Below, one piece after another: positions 36,455 through 45,068 of a stretch of 60,590 nt of DNA (positions within the stretch are counted from its first letter, which is position 1; the number at the start of each line of letters is the position of its first letter). The notes below the pieces were generated by a model. The model did no database searches and had not been told where the DNA came from. It worked only from the letters and a program-made list of their open reading frames with translations. This stretch comes from Clostridium_AQ sp900552125 (GTDB taxonomy: Bacteria > Bacillota_I > Bacilli_A > Erysipelotrichales > Erysipelotrichaceae): the NCBI GenBank assembly GCA_037892765.1, contig JBBKBW010000015.1, one strand, 5' to 3'. A program made the position numbers and the translations under genes.

Positions 36455-36670
36455 ATGGAAAATAAAGTCGAAGAATTGAGAAAAGCTTTAGGATTGAATC
36501 AAGATGAATTTGCGAAAACAATTGGTGTTTCAAGACAGACAATCAGTTCTATTGAAACAGGAAAGTATAATCCCTCTTTAGAGTTAGCATTCACAATTGC
36601 CGACTTCTTCAATAAAAGTATTGAGGAAATCTTTATCCATGAAAGGAGGAATCATAATGAAGAAGAGTAA
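36455..36670 (+). CDS. XRE-family HTH regulator
   Basis: 71 residues, almost all a single Cro/CI helix-turn-helix (about 5-60; LNQDEFAKTIGVSRQTISSI, GKYNPSLELAFTIADFF). The YozG-like type usually pairs with a small membrane protein, as here. RBS AAGGAGGG. The next gene starts 14 bases before its stop. Confidence 0.92.
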   Translation: MENKVEELRKALGLNQDEFAKTIGVSRQTISSIETGKYNPSLELAFTIADFFNKSIEEIFIHERRNHNEEE

Positions 36671-37100
36671 TTTAATCGTTGGTATTTGTTATTTATTAGT
36701 TGGAATAATCTCCCTATTACTAGCATTATTTACTGAAACAAAACTGGATGGACTATTCTTTGGCTTTACTGGTGCTGGAATAGTTCCTGGACTAATGATG
36801 ATATATAAATATTTTTATTGGTCTTCTCCTAAAAACAAAGATCGCTATTTAGAGAAACTAGAAAACGAAAAAATTGAGATGCATGATGAATTAAAAGAAA
36901 AAGTAAGAGGTAAAGCTGGACAATATGCTTATACCATAGGATTATATATCATTAGCTTCTCAACAGTTATGTTTGCGATTTTAGACGCATTAGAAATTAT
37001 AGAGAATGGCGAAATATTCGTATTCTTTTTAGCTGGTTATCTTGTTTTTCAAATTATTATCGGTTTTGTTTTATTTAATCGATTAATGAAGAAATATTAA
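36657..37100 (+). CDS. Small four-helix membrane protein partnered with XRE
   Basis: 147 residues from ATG 36657 (AAAGGAGG 6-7 bases upstream, inside the XRE gene). Four predicted membrane helices (about 5-25, 34-52, 90-112, 118-140) and a charged central loop rich in Lys/Glu. Such XRE-membrane pairs are common in Firmicutes and their role is mostly unknown. Confidence 0.8.
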   Translation: MKKSNLIVGICYLLVGIISLLLALFTETKLDGLFFGFTGAGIVPGLMMIYKYFYWSSPKNKDRYLEKLENEKIEMHDELKEKVRGKAGQYAYTIGLYIISFSTVMFAILDALEIIENGEIFVFFLAGYLVFQIIIGFVLFNRLMKKY

Positions 37101-37195
37101 AAAAAGAAAACAAGAAACGATTACATTTTTATTAATCAACTCCAATGATTTCACTGTTAGACTTCGTTTTTATGAATCATGAAGTCTGATATCTA

Positions 37196-37212
37196 GTAGT
37201 ACAATGTGCTAC
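37196..37212 (+). promoter_or_regulatory. Palindromic operator/promoter of the antitoxin gene
   Basis: GTAGTACAATGTGCTAC: arms GTAGTACA and TGTGCTAC pair at 7 of 8 positions. TACAAT inside (37200-37205) can serve as the -10. This is the usual layout for RelB-type autorepression. Confidence 0.6.
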
Positions 37213-37234
37213 ATTTAGAAAAGAATGAACTTAT

Positions 37235-37456
37235 ATGAGTTTTTCTATTAGATTAACACCAGATGAAAGAAACTTAGCAGAGAGCTACGCTAGAATTCAT
37301 GGCATTTCTTTAAGTGAAGCATTCCGAACAGCACTTTTTGAAAAGATTGAAGATGAATTTGATTTAATAGTTGCAGAAGAAGCTATACAAGAGTATGAAT
37401 CAACAGGCAGAAAAAGCCGACCAATTTCTGAATTATGGAAGGAATTGGACTTATGA
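37235..37456 (+). CDS. RelB/DUF6290-type ribbon-helix-helix antitoxin
   Basis: 73 residues. N-terminal ribbon-helix-helix (SFSIRLTPDERNLAESYARI, about 1-45) for DNA binding and a C-terminal toxin-wrapping tail (EEAIQEYESTGRKSRPISEL). Its stop overlaps the toxin start as ATGA, the standard arrangement. The toxin is destroyed, so this is an orphan antitoxin that may still repress its own promoter or protect against related toxins. Confidence 0.85.
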   Translation: MSFSIRLTPDERNLAESYARIHGISLSEAFRTALFEKIEDEFDLIVAEEAIQEYESTGRKSRPISELWKELDL

Positions 37457-37594
37457 CATATTTAGTTTGAACGTCTTCTAAATTTGATAAAGAATTTAAA
37501 AAATTTAGATCGATATACACAAAAAATGATAAAAGTATGTTGTATGAAACATCTTGAAGGATGCACAGATCCAAAAGCAACAGAAAAGATATCT
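37453..37594 (+). pseudogene. RelE-family toxin remnant
   Basis: Starts ATG at 37453, overlapping the antitoxin stop. Reads MTYLV, TGA stop, TSSKFDKEFKK, then shifts frame in the A/T run and continues LDRYTQKMIK ... HLEGCTDPKATEK, the N-terminal half of a RelE/YafQ-type mRNA interferase. The catalytic C-terminal half is absent. So there is one nonsense codon, one frameshift and a C-terminal deletion. Confidence 0.8.
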
Positions 37595-37602
37595 ATACGA
37601 AG

Positions 37603-37629
37603 TAGGAGTAGCGACACTCCTATTTTTTA
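37603..37629 (+). terminator. Terminator after the toxin remnant
   Basis: AGGAGT-loop-ACTCCT followed by ATTTTTT. Confidence 0.65.
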
Positions 37630-37858
37630 CTAAAAGAATTTTATAGTCAACGTTATACATTTCTTTAATTGTTTCAGTTGTAACAATTATGCATAAAAAG
37701 CTATCGATAAAAAATGAAGTAAAATCTGAAAATCAAATTCAAATCTACGCATCATACCGATTCATAAAATGTTTCTGATTTTTTAGATGTAGAAAAAGAT
37801 AAATTAGCATATATATACTGAAATGCAGGAAAATATTTCTTTACTTGCGGAAATACAA
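37630..37858. other. Non-coding stretch, possible decayed gene
   Basis: No intact frame. One frame on + reads DFLDVEKDKLAYIY, TGA, NAGKYFFTCGNTK around 37770-37860, which looks protein-like but is interrupted. This may be another eroded gene next to the dead toxin; evidence is slight. Confidence 0.3.
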
Positions 37859-37898
37859 AAAGGTATATGAGTGATTAAATTATCATTCATATACCTTT
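37859..37898 (-). terminator. Terminator of the TetR operon
   Basis: AAAGGTATATGA pairs with TCATATACCTTT around a 17-base loop, close to the stop at 37916. Confidence 0.65.
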
Positions 37899-37915
37899 CA
37901 ATACTCTAAATGCTT

Positions 37916-38248
37916 TTATTTTTTTATAAACTGTTCATCAGAACTAGGAATTCCCTCATGATCAGAGATATATCTTTCCACTTTCATATGCAAATCATAT
38001 TTTTCACGAAGCGTCGCAATAGTTTCCATCATTGGTGAGGCATGATGAATATCTAGCGATTCCTGATTTTTCCAGCTATCAATAAGTAAAACTGTTTCTG
38101 GATCATTCATAGGGAAGTAATATTCATATTTCTCATTTCCTGATTCTGCACGAATCAAATCTGCAGTTCCACTTTTTTCCATTTCCTCTGCAAATTTACG
38201 TGCATTTCCATCTTTACCTGTATAATATAAATTCATCGTTATACTCAT
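37916..38248 (-). CDS. Putative quinol monooxygenase (ABM domain)
   Basis: 110 residues, a dimeric alpha-beta barrel of the antibiotic biosynthesis monooxygenase family (SITMNLYYTGKDGNARKFAEE, VLLIDSWKNQESLDIHHASP). Family members such as YgiN oxidise quinols without a cofactor. RBS AAGGTAA. Last gene of a five-gene redox operon. Substrate unknown. Confidence 0.8.
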   Translation of the reverse strand: MSITMNLYYTGKDGNARKFAEEMEKSGTADLIRAESGNEKYEYYFPMNDPETVLLIDSWKNQESLDIHHASPMMETIATLREKYDLHMKVERYISDHEGIPSSDEQFIKK

Positions 38249-38278
38249 TATATTACCTTCTCTTTCTTATATCTGTGA

Positions 38279-39283
38279 TTATTTTTTTTCATCTAGTAAT
38301 TTAACACCTTCAGCTGGATTGTGATCAATTGCGCCAACAATTCTATGTGGCACATAAGGTTCCTCTAGAAAAGCAATATCTTCCTCCGTAAGTTTTACAG
38401 AAAATGCTTTAACTGCATCATCAAAATGCGATGCTTTCGTTGCGCCAATGATAGGAGATGTAACACCTTTCGCCCACTCCCATGCTAATGCAATCTGTTG
38501 CATTTTCACACCATATTTTTCTGCTAGCTTATGAACTCTTTGTACAATTTCCATATCCTGTTCCTGTGTACGATCATATTTCCCCATAGCAGCACGATCC
38601 GTTTTGCTTCGGATAGAATTTGAATTCCATTCAGGTCGACATAAATGTCCTGCTGCAAGAGGACTATATGGTGTAAGAGATACATTCATTTGGCGACAAA
38701 TAGGAATTAACTCACGTTCATCTTCACGATAAAGAAGATTGTAGTGATTTTGCATTGTTGAAAATTGTGTCCATCCGTGGTCTCTAGCGACTAGCTGCAT
38801 ATTATAGAATTGATATCCATACATAGCAGATGCCCCAATTGCTCTAACTTTTCCTGATACTACCAGATCATTTAAAGCTTCCATTGTTTCTTCAATTGGA
38901 GTTTCATAATCAAATCTGTGGATAATATATAAATCAAGATAATCTGTTCCTAAACGTTTCAAAGTTCCATCTATTTCTCGATGTATAGCCTCAGAAGAAA
39001 GTCTTCCAGGATTAAAATATACCTTTGAAGCAATCACCACTTTATCTCTTGGTACGTATTTTTTTAATGCTCTGCCAAGATATTCTTCACTTGTCCCATC
39101 TGAGTATCCATTCGCAGTATCAAAAAAATTAATTCCCAAATCAAGTGCATGCTTTACAACTTTTTCTGTTTCAGACTCGTTTAATGTCCAGTCATGCAGT
39201 GTTCCTGCTTTTCCAAAGCTCATACAACCAACACATAGCTTTGATACTTCAATATCTGTGTTTCCTAGTTTTGCGTATTGCAT
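38279..39283 (-). CDS. Aldo/keto reductase
   Basis: 334 residues, NADPH-dependent carbonyl reductase of the AKR fold. N-terminus KLGNTDIEVSKLCVGCMSFG; catalytic Asp/Tyr in FFDTANGYSDG, Lys in VIASKVYF, His in YIIHRFD; the cofactor tail near IIGATKASH. Fourth gene of the TetR operon, probably detoxifying a carbonyl or quinone-derived compound; that is inferred from context. Confidence 0.92.
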   Translation of the reverse strand: MQYAKLGNTDIEVSKLCVGCMSFGKAGTLHDWTLNESETEKVVKHALDLGINFFDTANGYSDGTSEEYLGRALKKYVPRDKVVIASKVYFNPGRLSSEAIHREIDGTLKRLGTDYLDLYIIHRFDYETPIEETMEALNDLVVSGKVRAIGASAMYGYQFYNMQLVARDHGWTQFSTMQNHYNLLYREDERELIPICRQMNVSLTPYSPLAAGHLCRPEWNSNSIRSKTDRAAMGKYDRTQEQDMEIVQRVHKLAEKYGVKMQQIALAWEWAKGVTSPIIGATKASHFDDAVKAFSVKLTEEDIAFLEEPYVPHRIVGAIDHNPAEGVKLLDEKK

Positions 39284-39303
39284 TTTGATCTCTCCTCATT
39301 TTT

Positions 39304-39915
39304 TTACGGTAATAACTTCCAGATACAATGCCATGCAAGTTCGTAAATTGTCATTTCTGTATAGGGAATCCCTACACGATTCATTGCAGTAAGTTGTTTT
39401 TCAGTAGGATGTGCATAAGAGTAGATTCCATATAAAAATGGAAAAAAAGCATAGCGGAAGTTTATCTTTGCTGATTCATCTATATCGTTCTTATACGAAA
39501 TAAGACAGTCATCTATAGTTAGCATGGCCTGATAGAAGGAACGTTTGTATTCTTCAAGTCGTTCTACTCTACTATTTTCCTCTATCTCATATAAATTCAT
39601 AGTCTGAATTTTCAACATAATTTCCTGATTTTCTAACGTGGAAGCAAGAGCTTTCGCAAAAGTCTCTCGATCCCATGTTCTATCCATACTACTTATTTTT
39701 TTCAGTTTATCGATCCAACGGTCATACTCCCTTGTTAAAAGGGCAATAAAAATTTCTTCTTTTGTCTCAAAGTAGTTATATATCGATGGTCTAGAAAAAC
39801 TGGTCTCCTTACTGATTTCTTTAATTGTGACTTCTCGAAAGCCTTTTGTTTGATAAAGCTTTTCACAAGCGTTTATAATTTCAGTTTTCCTCTGTATTGT
39901 AAGATTCTTTTCCAC
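39304..39915 (-). CDS. TetR-family repressor
   Basis: 203 residues from GTG 39915, 6 bases after AAAGGAGG. N-terminal helix-turn-helix FREVTIKEISKETSFSRPSIYNYF (about 27-50) and a C-terminal ligand domain typical of TetR. Its start lies inside the upstream flavoprotein gene. Twin 13-base palindromes flank the operon promoter, so autorepression is likely. Confidence 0.9.
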   Translation of the reverse strand: MEKNLTIQRKTEIINACEKLYQTKGFREVTIKEISKETSFSRPSIYNYFETKEEIFIALLTREYDRWIDKLKKISSMDRTWDRETFAKALASTLENQEIMLKIQTMNLYEIEENSRVERLEEYKRSFYQAMLTIDDCLISYKNDIDESAKINFRYAFFPFLYGIYSYAHPTEKQLTAMNRVGIPYTEMTIYELAWHCIWKLLP

Positions 39916-40456
39916 AAATTGCCTCCTTTCCCACATAATAACCAGCTAAATAAGCTTCTTTCATAGCTTTTGTACTCTTCACTTCACCCTTTTGCCAAAC
40001 CCGATCTCCATAAATACAGATTTTCAGCTGATTTCCTAGTCCAGTAAAAATTTTAGTTAATTCTGTTTCAACAAGTTTTAATCCTTCTCTTTCATCATGC
40101 CCAGTTACAATCAGGTAGACTTCATGACCGCCCAAATTTTGCCATCTAGGTAAAAACCGATCAATTACTGTCTTAAGTTTTCCATTCATAGAATAGAAAT
40201 AGGTCGGTGTTGCCACAACAATAACATCTGCCTGTTGCATTTTATCCAGAATTTCTTCCATATCATCTTTAATCACACATTGTTCTGTTTTAAAACATAC
40301 GTAACATGCTCTACAAAATTCTACATTCCTATCATACAATGAGATCATTTCCGTTTTATGTCCAGCATCCTGGGCACCTTTGATAAATTGATGACATAGG
40401 ATATCAGAATTTCCATTTTTTCTTGGGCTTGATGAAAGAATTAAAATATTCTTCAT
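39881..40456 (-). CDS. NADPH-dependent FMN reductase / iron-sulfur flavoprotein
   Basis: 191 residues, flavodoxin-like fold with the FMN phosphate loop ILSSSPRKNGNSDIL. CRACYVCFKTEQC (about 50-62) is the Cys cluster of Isf-type flavoproteins, and VVATPTYFYSMNGKLK covers the isoalloxazine. Start ATG 40456, 8 bases after GGAG; the upstream ATG at 40462 sits too close. Second gene of the operon. Confidence 0.9.
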   Translation of the reverse strand: MKNILILSSSPRKNGNSDILCHQFIKGAQDAGHKTEMISLYDRNVEFCRACYVCFKTEQCVIKDDMEEILDKMQQADVIVVATPTYFYSMNGKLKTVIDRFLPRWQNLGGHEVYLIVTGHDEREGLKLVETELTKIFTGLGNQLKICIYGDRVWQKGEVKSTKAMKEAYLAGYYVGKEAICGKESYNTEEN

Positions 40457-40492
40457 TTTCATTTCTCCATTAAATTTCTCAAAATATTTACT

Positions 40493-41041
40493 CTATCTCT
40501 TATCTTTAAAAGACAGACACTTTCCTAATACTTCGCCAGTTTCCAGATATTCATAAGTTGGAAATTCAAAAAGAATCGGTTTAAGTTTATGATAATCAAT
40601 ACGCCCTTCCTCATTAAGGCAAGATTCTTCTACAAGTGTGTTGTCGATAGTACAAATGAAGTTTTCAAAACCTTTGGAATTGTAAATATCCTCAACAATA
40701 CATTCCATTGCCAAAGGTGCTTTTTTTATGATTGGAGTTCCACAATCACCAATTTCAAAATCAAACACATTAGATTTATCTACTTTTGAGCCACTTACGC
40801 TCCCTACATAATCTGCTTCGGAAATATAAGAAGCATCAACAATATTCAATGATAGTTTGTTTCCCTCTTTTATAATACCGTTAATGTAGTGATTCGACGC
40901 AAGGCTTACTAAAATGTGATCATGACCAATAATACCTACGTGTCCTACTAGTGTCCAGGTTGGTTTCTCATCCTTTATGGAGCCAACAACTACAAGTGGA
41001 GTAGGATATAATGCTAGTACAGAACCAATATTTTTCTTCAT
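40493..41041 (-). CDS. Flavin reductase-like / flavoredoxin family protein
   Basis: 182 residues, split barrel of the FMN-binding flavin reductase family (PTPLVVVGS at the N-terminus, VSLASNHYINGIIKEGNKLS, LNIVDASY). Likely supplies reduced FMN or reduces small substrates. First gene of the TetR operon. RBS GAGGAAT. Confidence 0.88.
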   Translation of the reverse strand: MKKNIGSVLALYPTPLVVVGSIKDEKPTWTLVGHVGIIGHDHILVSLASNHYINGIIKEGNKLSLNIVDASYISEADYVGSVSGSKVDKSNVFDFEIGDCGTPIIKKAPLAMECIVEDIYNSKGFENFICTIDNTLVEESCLNEEGRIDYHKLKPILFEFPTYEYLETGEVLGKCLSFKDKR

Positions 41042-41064
41042 ATAAATTCCTCACTTTCTTATTC

Positions 41065-41077
41065 TGACACTATGTCA
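41065..41077 (-). promoter_or_regulatory. TetR operator 2
   Basis: TGACACTATGTCA, palindrome at about +2 to +14 of the predicted start. Same motif as operator 1, 36 bases away. Confidence 0.8.
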
Positions 41078-41085
41078 ACAATCAC

Positions 41086-41115
41086 ATTATATATCTTTGC
41101 TGACACTGTGTCAAC
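41086..41115 (-). promoter_or_regulatory. Sigma-A promoter of the TetR operon
   Basis: Minus strand TTGACA, 18-base spacing region (17 by strict count), TATAAT: perfect consensus hexamers. The -35 overlaps operator 1 and operator 2 lies just downstream of the start. Confidence 0.92.
41101..41113 (-). promoter_or_regulatory. TetR operator 1
   Basis: TGACACTGTGTCA, a perfect 13-base palindrome overlapping the -35. Binding would block RNA polymerase. Confidence 0.85.
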
Positions 41116-41187
41116 TTATATATTTGAGGTAATTTTCAATTTCGTGAATTACAAAATAAATTATGCTTGTAAAAGATATTTTTCATA

Positions 41188-41223
41188 ATAAAAAAATCTC
41201 AAGAGTATACCACTCAAGAGATT
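41188..41223 (-). terminator. Terminator of the 41237-41545 gene
   Basis: AATCTC..GAGT pairs with ACTC..GAGATT (internal mismatch), then TTTTTT on the minus strand. Confidence 0.75.
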
Positions 41224-41236
41224 CTTATAAATTTAT

Positions 41237-41545
41237 TTAGTCATAAATATGAAACTCATACCCATCTTCCACTTCCCCAACTTTGTAGCCGAGAATGTCT
41301 GATGCTTTACGTTTAAATTCATCAAACCATGCATCCCATTCTTTTTGTGGTAGTTCTGCATAAAATTGCAGGCCGCTTGCTTCTAGTGATGCTTCAATCG
41401 TTTTGCCATCGTGTCCATACCATAGTGGACAGCCATCCACAAAACCTCTATATTCCGGCATCTCCTCAAACATCTTCACAAGCTGATCCCATAATTTTTC
41501 AGGAATCGAATAATGAATGTTTAAATTATGATTGTGTATGTCCAT
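41237..41545 (-). CDS. Small cytosolic protein, unknown function
   Basis: 102 residues, acidic and aromatic (SIPEKLWDQLVKMFEEMPEY, LQFYAELPQKEWDAWFDEFK). Compact alpha/beta pattern, no known motif. Looks conserved-type rather than a shadow frame. Monocistronic with its own terminator. Confidence 0.65.
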   Translation of the reverse strand: MDIHNHNLNIHYSIPEKLWDQLVKMFEEMPEYRGFVDGCPLWYGHDGKTIEASLEASGLQFYAELPQKEWDAWFDEFKRKASDILGYKVGEVEDGYEFHIYD

Positions 41546-41766
41546 GTAGTTTCTATTTACTTCCTTTCCAGATATTTACTATCTTGTTATCGGATTTTTA
41601 ATCCTTTACTTTTCACAGATACCATGTTACCACGAATTTGCTAGAATGACAAATGGATTTCTATAAATTCTATCCATGTTTTAAAATCAGATATAAAAAA
41701 ACAGCGATTTCAATTTCGCAAAACGCTTAAAAATGGTACAATAGAAAGATGAAAGCAGGGATATAT

Positions 41767-44700
41767 ATGGAGTTCACAAATGCACAGATTTTAGATTTTG
41801 CGGGAAATGAAGAAATATTTCAAAAGGCTCAGACACTTGTAAAAGAAAATCGAATTGTATCTTTAGATATCGATAATTTTTCATCCAAAGATATCATTAT
41901 GGTCAATGCGACAGTTAAAGATGGTAAAAATTATCATGAAGTAAATATGTCCATAGATAAAGACGATGTCGTAGTAAAAGCTCATCTATGCAATTGCTCG
42001 CATCATGGCAAAACATCTTTATCTTGTGAACATTGTACAGCTGTTTTAATGAAACTAAATGAGGAACATGAAAAAGAAATTAAGGAAAATACACCTATAA
42101 AAGTACCTCAATATGATAAAGATGCTATTTCATTAATGAATGCCTATGAGGAACAAATCATTTATTCCTCACTTGCGATAAACTTTCATCAGGCTATTCA
42201 TATTGAACCAGTGCTGGAAATTCGTCAACGAAAAGTATTTGCGCTAACTTTAAAAGTTGGACAGGCAAAACAATATATTGTAAAAGATATTGCTCAGTTC
42301 TTAGATGATATTCGCCATAATGTGAAAAAAAGCTATGGTAAAGAATTAGAGTTTCTTCATAATCGCTTTAGCTTTGATGAAGAAAGTCAGAAACTTCTGG
42401 ATTTTATGATACGTCATGAACATGATGTGCTATATTTCTTAAACCATTCTGAATTATCCAAATGTCCACAGGCTCGAAACCTATGTATGACTTCAGATGC
42501 CTTAGATGAATTTTACGAACTTTATAAAGGCCAAGATGTTATGCATCGTATGAAAGAAAAAATGCTAATTAATATGCGTTTTACTGATGAAAACCCAGCC
42601 TTTACCATGGAAGTTAAGAAAACAGAAGATGAACAATATGAGATTGGATTAAATACATTACAATATCGTTTATTTGAAGGAAGAAATCATTTATATGTCT
42701 TAATGAATCATATTCTATATCGCTGTGATGAAGAATATAGTAAAAACTGTGGAAAACTATTAGCATCCTATATAGAAAAGAAAGGTCCTTTTGTGTTATC
42801 TGCTGATGTCATGGGAACTTTCTATAATAATGTCGTTATGAATACAAAACCTTATATTCCACTGCATGGAGTTGATATTTCTTCTTTTGCACCTTTACCT
42901 TTAGAATGTCGTTTATATATCGATATGCCTAAGCATAATACGATATCTGCTCGTCTAATGTATTGTTATGGGAAGAATGAATATAATGCCTTTAGCACAA
43001 GTGCTTTATCTACATCAAGAAATTTTAATGATGAAATTGCGATACGTTTAGTATTCACGAAATATATGACACGCATCGATGCAGTTGAAGGAATTGCCTA
43101 TATTGAACACTCTCAAGATGCAATGTATGAATTCTTAAATCATGGGTTAGATGAACTTGGCAAAACCTGTGAAATCTTTGCGAGTGAGAAATTTAGAAAA
43201 TTAAAAATTAAAGAAAGCGTAAATATATCTATGGGTGTCCGTATTGAAAGTGATTTATTAGAAATCAACTTTGATACCTTTGATTTTCCTGTGGATGAAT
43301 TACAGGAAGTACTAGCATCCTATCGAATGAACAAGAAATACTATCGTATGAAAAACGGTTCTTTTGTGAACATTGAGGACAGCGCTTTACAGGAATTAAG
43401 TGTAATCCTAGAAGGCATGCATGTAAGTGAAAAAGAAATTAATAGCGGTAAGATCTTAGTACCTAAATATCGTTCTCTATATATTGATAATAGCTTAAAA
43501 GATAGTACGATGTTAAAGGTTGATCGTGATTCTTCTTTTAAAGATATCATTCGTGGTATACATAATGTAAAAGATAGTGATTTCCGTGTTCCTCCTAGCT
43601 TAAAAAATATCTTACGTAATTATCAGAAAACCGGTTATCGCTGGATGAAAACAATGGCTTCCTATGGCTTTAGCGGTATATTGGCAGATGATATGGGTAT
43701 CGGAAAAACAATACAGGTTATCACTTTATTAGAAGATGAAAAGCTGCAACATAAAGATTCGATTTCTTTGGTTGTCTGTCCTTCCTCTTTGATTCTTAAC
43801 TGGCAAAGTGAGATTGAAAAATTCTCCTCCAATCTAACAAGTCTGATTGTTCATGGCTCAAGTGATGATCGTAAAGTACTGATTCAAAATTGTAAAGATT
43901 ATGATGTCATTATCACTTCTTATGATTATTTAAAAAGAGATGTAGAACAATATGAACAATTTGATTTCATGTATCTCATTATTGATGAGGCTCAGTACAT
44001 TAAAAATCACAACACCAAGAATGCATTAAGTGTAAAACAGATTCATGCGAAACATCGTTTTGCGCTAACAGGTACACCAATTGAAAACTCATTAGCAGAA
44101 TTATGGAGTATCTTCGATTTCTTAATGCCTGGTTATTTGTATTCTTATTCTTATTTTAAGAAACAATATGAACTACCTATCGTCAAAGAAAATGATCACG
44201 CAGTATTAAAAGAATTAAAACGTATGGTAGAACCATTTATCCTACGTCGTGTAAAGAAAGATGTTTTAAAAGAACTTCCAGAAAAAGTTGAAAATACAAT
44301 GTTGATTGAATTAGATGAAGAAAGTAAAAAATTATATATGGCAAATGTTGCCTTGATTAAAGATGATTTAAATAAAAGCTTTAAAGAAAAAGGCTTTGAG
44401 AATAGTAAGATCATGATATTAAGCATGTTGACAAGACTACGTCAGTTATGTTGTGATCCTCGTCTTCTTTATGAAAATTATAATGGTATAGGTGCTAAAG
44501 TTACCGCATGTATGGAATTTATTGAAAATTGCCGTGAATCTGGTAAGAAAGTATTATTATTTTCACAGTTTACTTCATTGCTTTCTTTATTAGAAAAAGA
44601 ATTGATCAATCATGATATCCCTTATTATCTATTAAAAGGTAGCACACCAAAGCTACAGCGTCAGCAACTGGTAAATAGCTTTAATCAGGATCAGACTCCA

Positions 44701-44997
44701 GTCTTTTTGATTTCTTTAAAAGCAGGAGGCACCGGATTAAATCTAACCAGTGCCGAAGTTGTTATTCACTTTGATCCATGGTGGAATATATCAGCACAAA
44801 ATCAGGCAACCGATCGTGCTTACCGTATTGGACAGCACAACAATGTACAGGTCGTAAAACTGATTGCGAAAGACACAATTGAAGAAAAAATCATGCATCT
44901 TCAAAGTCTGAAACAAGATTTAAGTGATTCCATTATTCATCAAAATGATGGTATTATCACAAATATGACAAAAGAAGAACTAATGGACCTTTTCTAA
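41767..44997 (+). CDS. SNF2-family helicase with SWIM zinc finger
   Basis: 1076 residues. An N-terminal SWIM-type finger (CNC ... CEH, about 75-89) precedes a long linker and a C-terminal SNF2 ATPase: Walker A DDMGIGKT, DEAQ box IIDEAQYIKN, motif III ALTGTPIENSLAELW, helicase C with FSQFTSLLSLLEKE, motif VI QATDRAYRIGQ. It moves on DNA or remodels DNA-protein complexes; the bacterial role is not settled. I prefer ATG 41767 (AGCAGGG upstream): a -10 TACAAT at 41737-41742 puts the RNA start near 41749, the other ATG. Confidence 0.92.
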   Translation: MEFTNAQILDFAGNEEIFQKAQTLVKENRIVSLDIDNFSSKDIIMVNATVKDGKNYHEVNMSIDKDDVVVKAHLCNCSHHGKTSLSCEHCTAVLMKLNEEHEKEIKENTPIKVPQYDKDAISLMNAYEEQIIYSSLAINFHQAIHIEPVLEIRQRKVFALTLKVGQAKQYIVKDIAQFLDDIRHNVKKSYGKELEFLHNRFSFDEESQKLLDFMIRHEHDVLYFLNHSELSKCPQARNLCMTSDALDEFYELYKGQDVMHRMKEKMLINMRFTDENPAFTMEVKKTEDEQYEIGLNTLQYRLFEGRNHLYVLMNHILYRCDEEYSKNCGKLLASYIEKKGPFVLSADVMGTFYNNVVMNTKPYIPLHGVDISSFAPLPLECRLYIDMPKHNTISARLMYCYGKNEYNAFSTSALSTSRNFNDEIAIRLVFTKYMTRIDAVEGIAYIEHSQDAMYEFLNHGLDELGKTCEIFASEKFRKLKIKESVNISMGVRIESDLLEINFDTFDFPVDELQEVLASYRMNKKYYRMKNGSFVNIEDSALQELSVILEGMHVSEKEINSGKILVPKYRSLYIDNSLKDSTMLKVDRDSSFKDIIRGIHNVKDSDFRVPPSLKNILRNYQKTGYRWMKTMASYGFSGILADDMGIGKTIQVITLLEDEKLQHKDSISLVVCPSSLILNWQSEIEKFSSNLTSLIVHGSSDDRKVLIQNCKDYDVIITSYDYLKRDVEQYEQFDFMYLIIDEAQYIKNHNTKNALSVKQIHAKHRFALTGTPIENSLAELWSIFDFLMPGYLYSYSYFKKQYELPIVKENDHAVLKELKRMVEPFILRRVKKDVLKELPEKVENTMLIELDEESKKLYMANVALIKDDLNKSFKEKGFENSKIMILSMLTRLRQLCCDPRLLYENYNGIGAKVTACMEFIENCRESGKKVLLFSQFTSLLSLLEKELINHDIPYYLLKGSTPKLQRQQLVNSFNQDQTPVFLISLKAGGTGLNLTSAEVVIHFDPWWNISAQNQATDRAYRIGQHNNVQVVKLIAKDTIEEKIMHLQSLKQDLSDSIIHQNDGIITNMTKEELMDLF

Positions 44998-45068
44998 GAT
45001 TCTTAGTTCTTTTCTTATGAATGTACTATTACCATAATCTTTAGCATATCTTACCTATAGGTGATTCT

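Noticed and set aside
37630..37858. Second decayed gene after the toxin remnant
   Set aside because: Only a short protein-like stretch with a stop codon; not enough to name, so kept only as a note.
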